From Rickettsiales bacterium (lineage in GTDB: Bacteria > Pseudomonadota > Alphaproteobacteria > Methylaequorales > Methylaequoraceae): DNA of 15,748 bases. The position numbers and the translations under genes are program-made. The notes beneath the pieces are model-generated. The model did not search any database, was not told the DNA's origin, and worked only from the letters and a program-made list of their open reading frames with translations. The stretch covers positions 18,547-34,294 of the forward strand of contig PALK01000008.1 of assembly GCA_002710765.1 (NCBI GenBank), read 5' to 3'. Positions 14,730 to 15,748 of this stretch are shown one piece after another. Within the stretch, counting starts at the first letter, position 1. Each line of letters opens with the position of its first letter.

Positions 14730-15748
14730 GTGAAAAAAAATTTTTATATAAAAACTTATGGTTGTCAGATGAACTTTTATGATTCTGAGAAAATAAAAGA
14801 TTTATTAAAACCATTAAATTACATGCATTCTGAAAGTCCAGAAGACTGTGAACTTGCAATTCTTAATACATGTCATATTCGTGAAAAGGCTTCTGATAAA
14901 ATGTATTCAGATATTGGTCGTTTAGCAAATTATAAAAAGAATCAAATAGCTTTGGGTAAAAATATGACTATTGCGATTTGTGGATGTGTTGCACAAGCTG
15001 AAGGAAAAGAAATAATTAAAAGAAATAAAGACGTCGATATAGTTTTAGGGCCTCAAAACTATCATCTTTTACCAAAAATTTTAAAAGAAAAGCATAAATC
15101 TGAGCAGTATATTGAGAATAATTTTCCCAAAGAAAGTAAATTTGATTATTTACTTGATCCAACTTTTAATGGTGTTTCTGCCTTTGTCTCAATTCAAGAG
15201 GGCTGTGATAAATTTTGCACTTTTTGTGTAGTTCCTTACACTCGTGGAGCTGAATATTCAAGATCAGTTCTTGAAATTAAAATGGAAGTAGAAAAACTTA
15301 CTTCTCTTGGAGTTAAAGAAGTAACCCTATTAGGACAAAATGTTAATGCTTATCATGGTTATTTTAGCAACCAAGAAAAAGAAAAAGTTTTTGATCTAAG
15401 TGATTTATGTAGAGAATTATCAAAAAATGCAAAGCTCAAGAGAATTAGATATATAACATCACATCCATCAGATATGTCTGAAAAGCAAATATTAGAACAT
15501 AAATTAAATAAAAAATTAATGCCCTATCTTCACTTGCCAATCCAATCAGGTTCTAATAAAATCTTAAAAGAAATGAATAGAAACTATACTAGGGAAGAAT
15601 ATATAAAAATTATAGAAAATTTAAAGATAGCCAGACCTGATATTGCCTTAACATCGGATTTTATTGTTGGCTTTCCAGGAGAATCTGAAAAAGATTTTGA
15701 TGATACTATGGACGTAATTAAACTTCTTGGTTTTGCAGGTTCATATTC
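14730..15748 (+). CDS. miaB: tRNA-2-methylthio-N6-dimethylallyladenosine synthase MiaB, N-terminal 339 residues (3' end outside window)
   Basis: Radical-SAM methylthiotransferase that converts i6A37 to ms2i6A37 in tRNAs reading codons that start with U. The translated part shows the N-terminal MTTase domain with the three cysteines of the auxiliary 4Fe-4S cluster (C12 in YGCQMN, C48 in NTCHIREKA, C86 in CGCVAQ) and the radical-SAM motif C159-xxx-C163-xx-C166 in EGCDKFCTFC. Further family blocks are TLLGQNVNAY, LHLPIQSGS and DFIVGFPGE. About 339 of an expected 440-450 residues are present; the C-terminal TRAM domain lies beyond the right edge. The start is GTG at 14730-14732, giving MKKNFYIKTYGCQMN, which aligns with the E. 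coli start; only a weak AAAAGA precedes it. It follows olsA by 44 bases and may share its transcript. Confidence 0.97.
   Translation, partial: MKKNFYIKTYGCQMNFYDSEKIKDLLKPLNYMHSESPEDCELAILNTCHIREKASDKMYSDIGRLANYKKNQIALGKNMTIAICGCVAQAEGKEIIKRNKDVDIVLGPQNYHLLPKILKEKHKSEQYIENNFPKESKFDYLLDPTFNGVSAFVSIQEGCDKFCTFCVVPYTRGAEYSRSVLEIKMEVEKLTSLGVKEVTLLGQNVNAYHGYFSNQEKEKVFDLSDLCRELSKNAKLKRIRYITSHPSDMSEKQILEHKLNKKLMPYLHLPIQSGSNKILKEMNRNYTREEYIKIIENLKIARPDIALTSDFIVGFPGESEKDFDDTMDVIKLLGFAGSY

Noticed and set aside
1..15748. CRISPR array, insertion sequence, prophage, tRNA or rRNA gene
   Set aside because: No regularly spaced repeats, transposase or integrase motifs, terminal inverted repeats or cloverleaf sequences were found on reading both strands.

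Overview
The window looks like a core-genome segment from a very AT-rich, compact alphaproteobacterium, probably a free-living, marine-type streamlined lineage. The evidence is tight gene packing, frequent overlaps, heavy A/T homopolymers, and two gene neighbourhoods known from alphaproteobacteria: trpS/murJ/glnD/mutS, and tsaB-rimI-fur-(acyltransferases)-miaB. The alphaproteobacterial Fur/Mur type lacking the CxxC pair agrees. A full-length glnD argues against canonical Pelagibacter (SAR11), which to my knowledge lacks the PII/GlnD system. Other AT-rich marine alphaproteobacteria fit better, but the genus cannot be named from this sequence.

Layout. (1) 1-7615, minus strand: mutS, glnD, murJ and trpS (3' end outside the window) lie head to tail with gaps or overlaps of 14 nt or less and probably form one transcript. 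Start codons become steadily weaker along it: ATG, TTG, GTG or TTG, and for trpS no ATG/GTG/TTG at all, with an ATC well placed behind a Shine-Dalgarno sequence. (2) 7667-10481, plus strand: a PhoR-like membrane histidine kinase, then an OprP/OprO-type porin preceded by a PHO-box-like direct repeat and followed by a strong hairpin terminator. (3) 10499-11062, minus strand: a cytoplasmic VanX/DdpX-type D-Ala-D-Ala dipeptidase. (4) 11097-12198, plus strand: tsaB and rimI, overlapping. (5) 12195-12419, minus strand: a small TusA-family protein whose stop codon overlaps that of rimI. (6) 12545-15748, plus strand: fur, olsB and olsA/plsC tightly coupled, then miaB running off the right edge.

How the genes fit together. 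Most are housekeeping: tRNA charging and modification (trpS, tsaB, miaB), mismatch repair, peptidoglycan lipid II flipping, nitrogen signalling and protein acetylation. A second theme, which is inference, is phosphate economy: the PhoR-like sensor, the porin with a candidate PHO box, and the OlsB/OlsA pair that would make phosphorus-free ornithine lipids. No CRISPR array, insertion sequence, prophage, tRNA or rRNA gene was seen. I found no clearly new multigene system. The most unusual points are the trpS start, the orphan phoR-porin pair, and a terminator hairpin built from the Shine-Dalgarno/anti-Shine-Dalgarno sequence.
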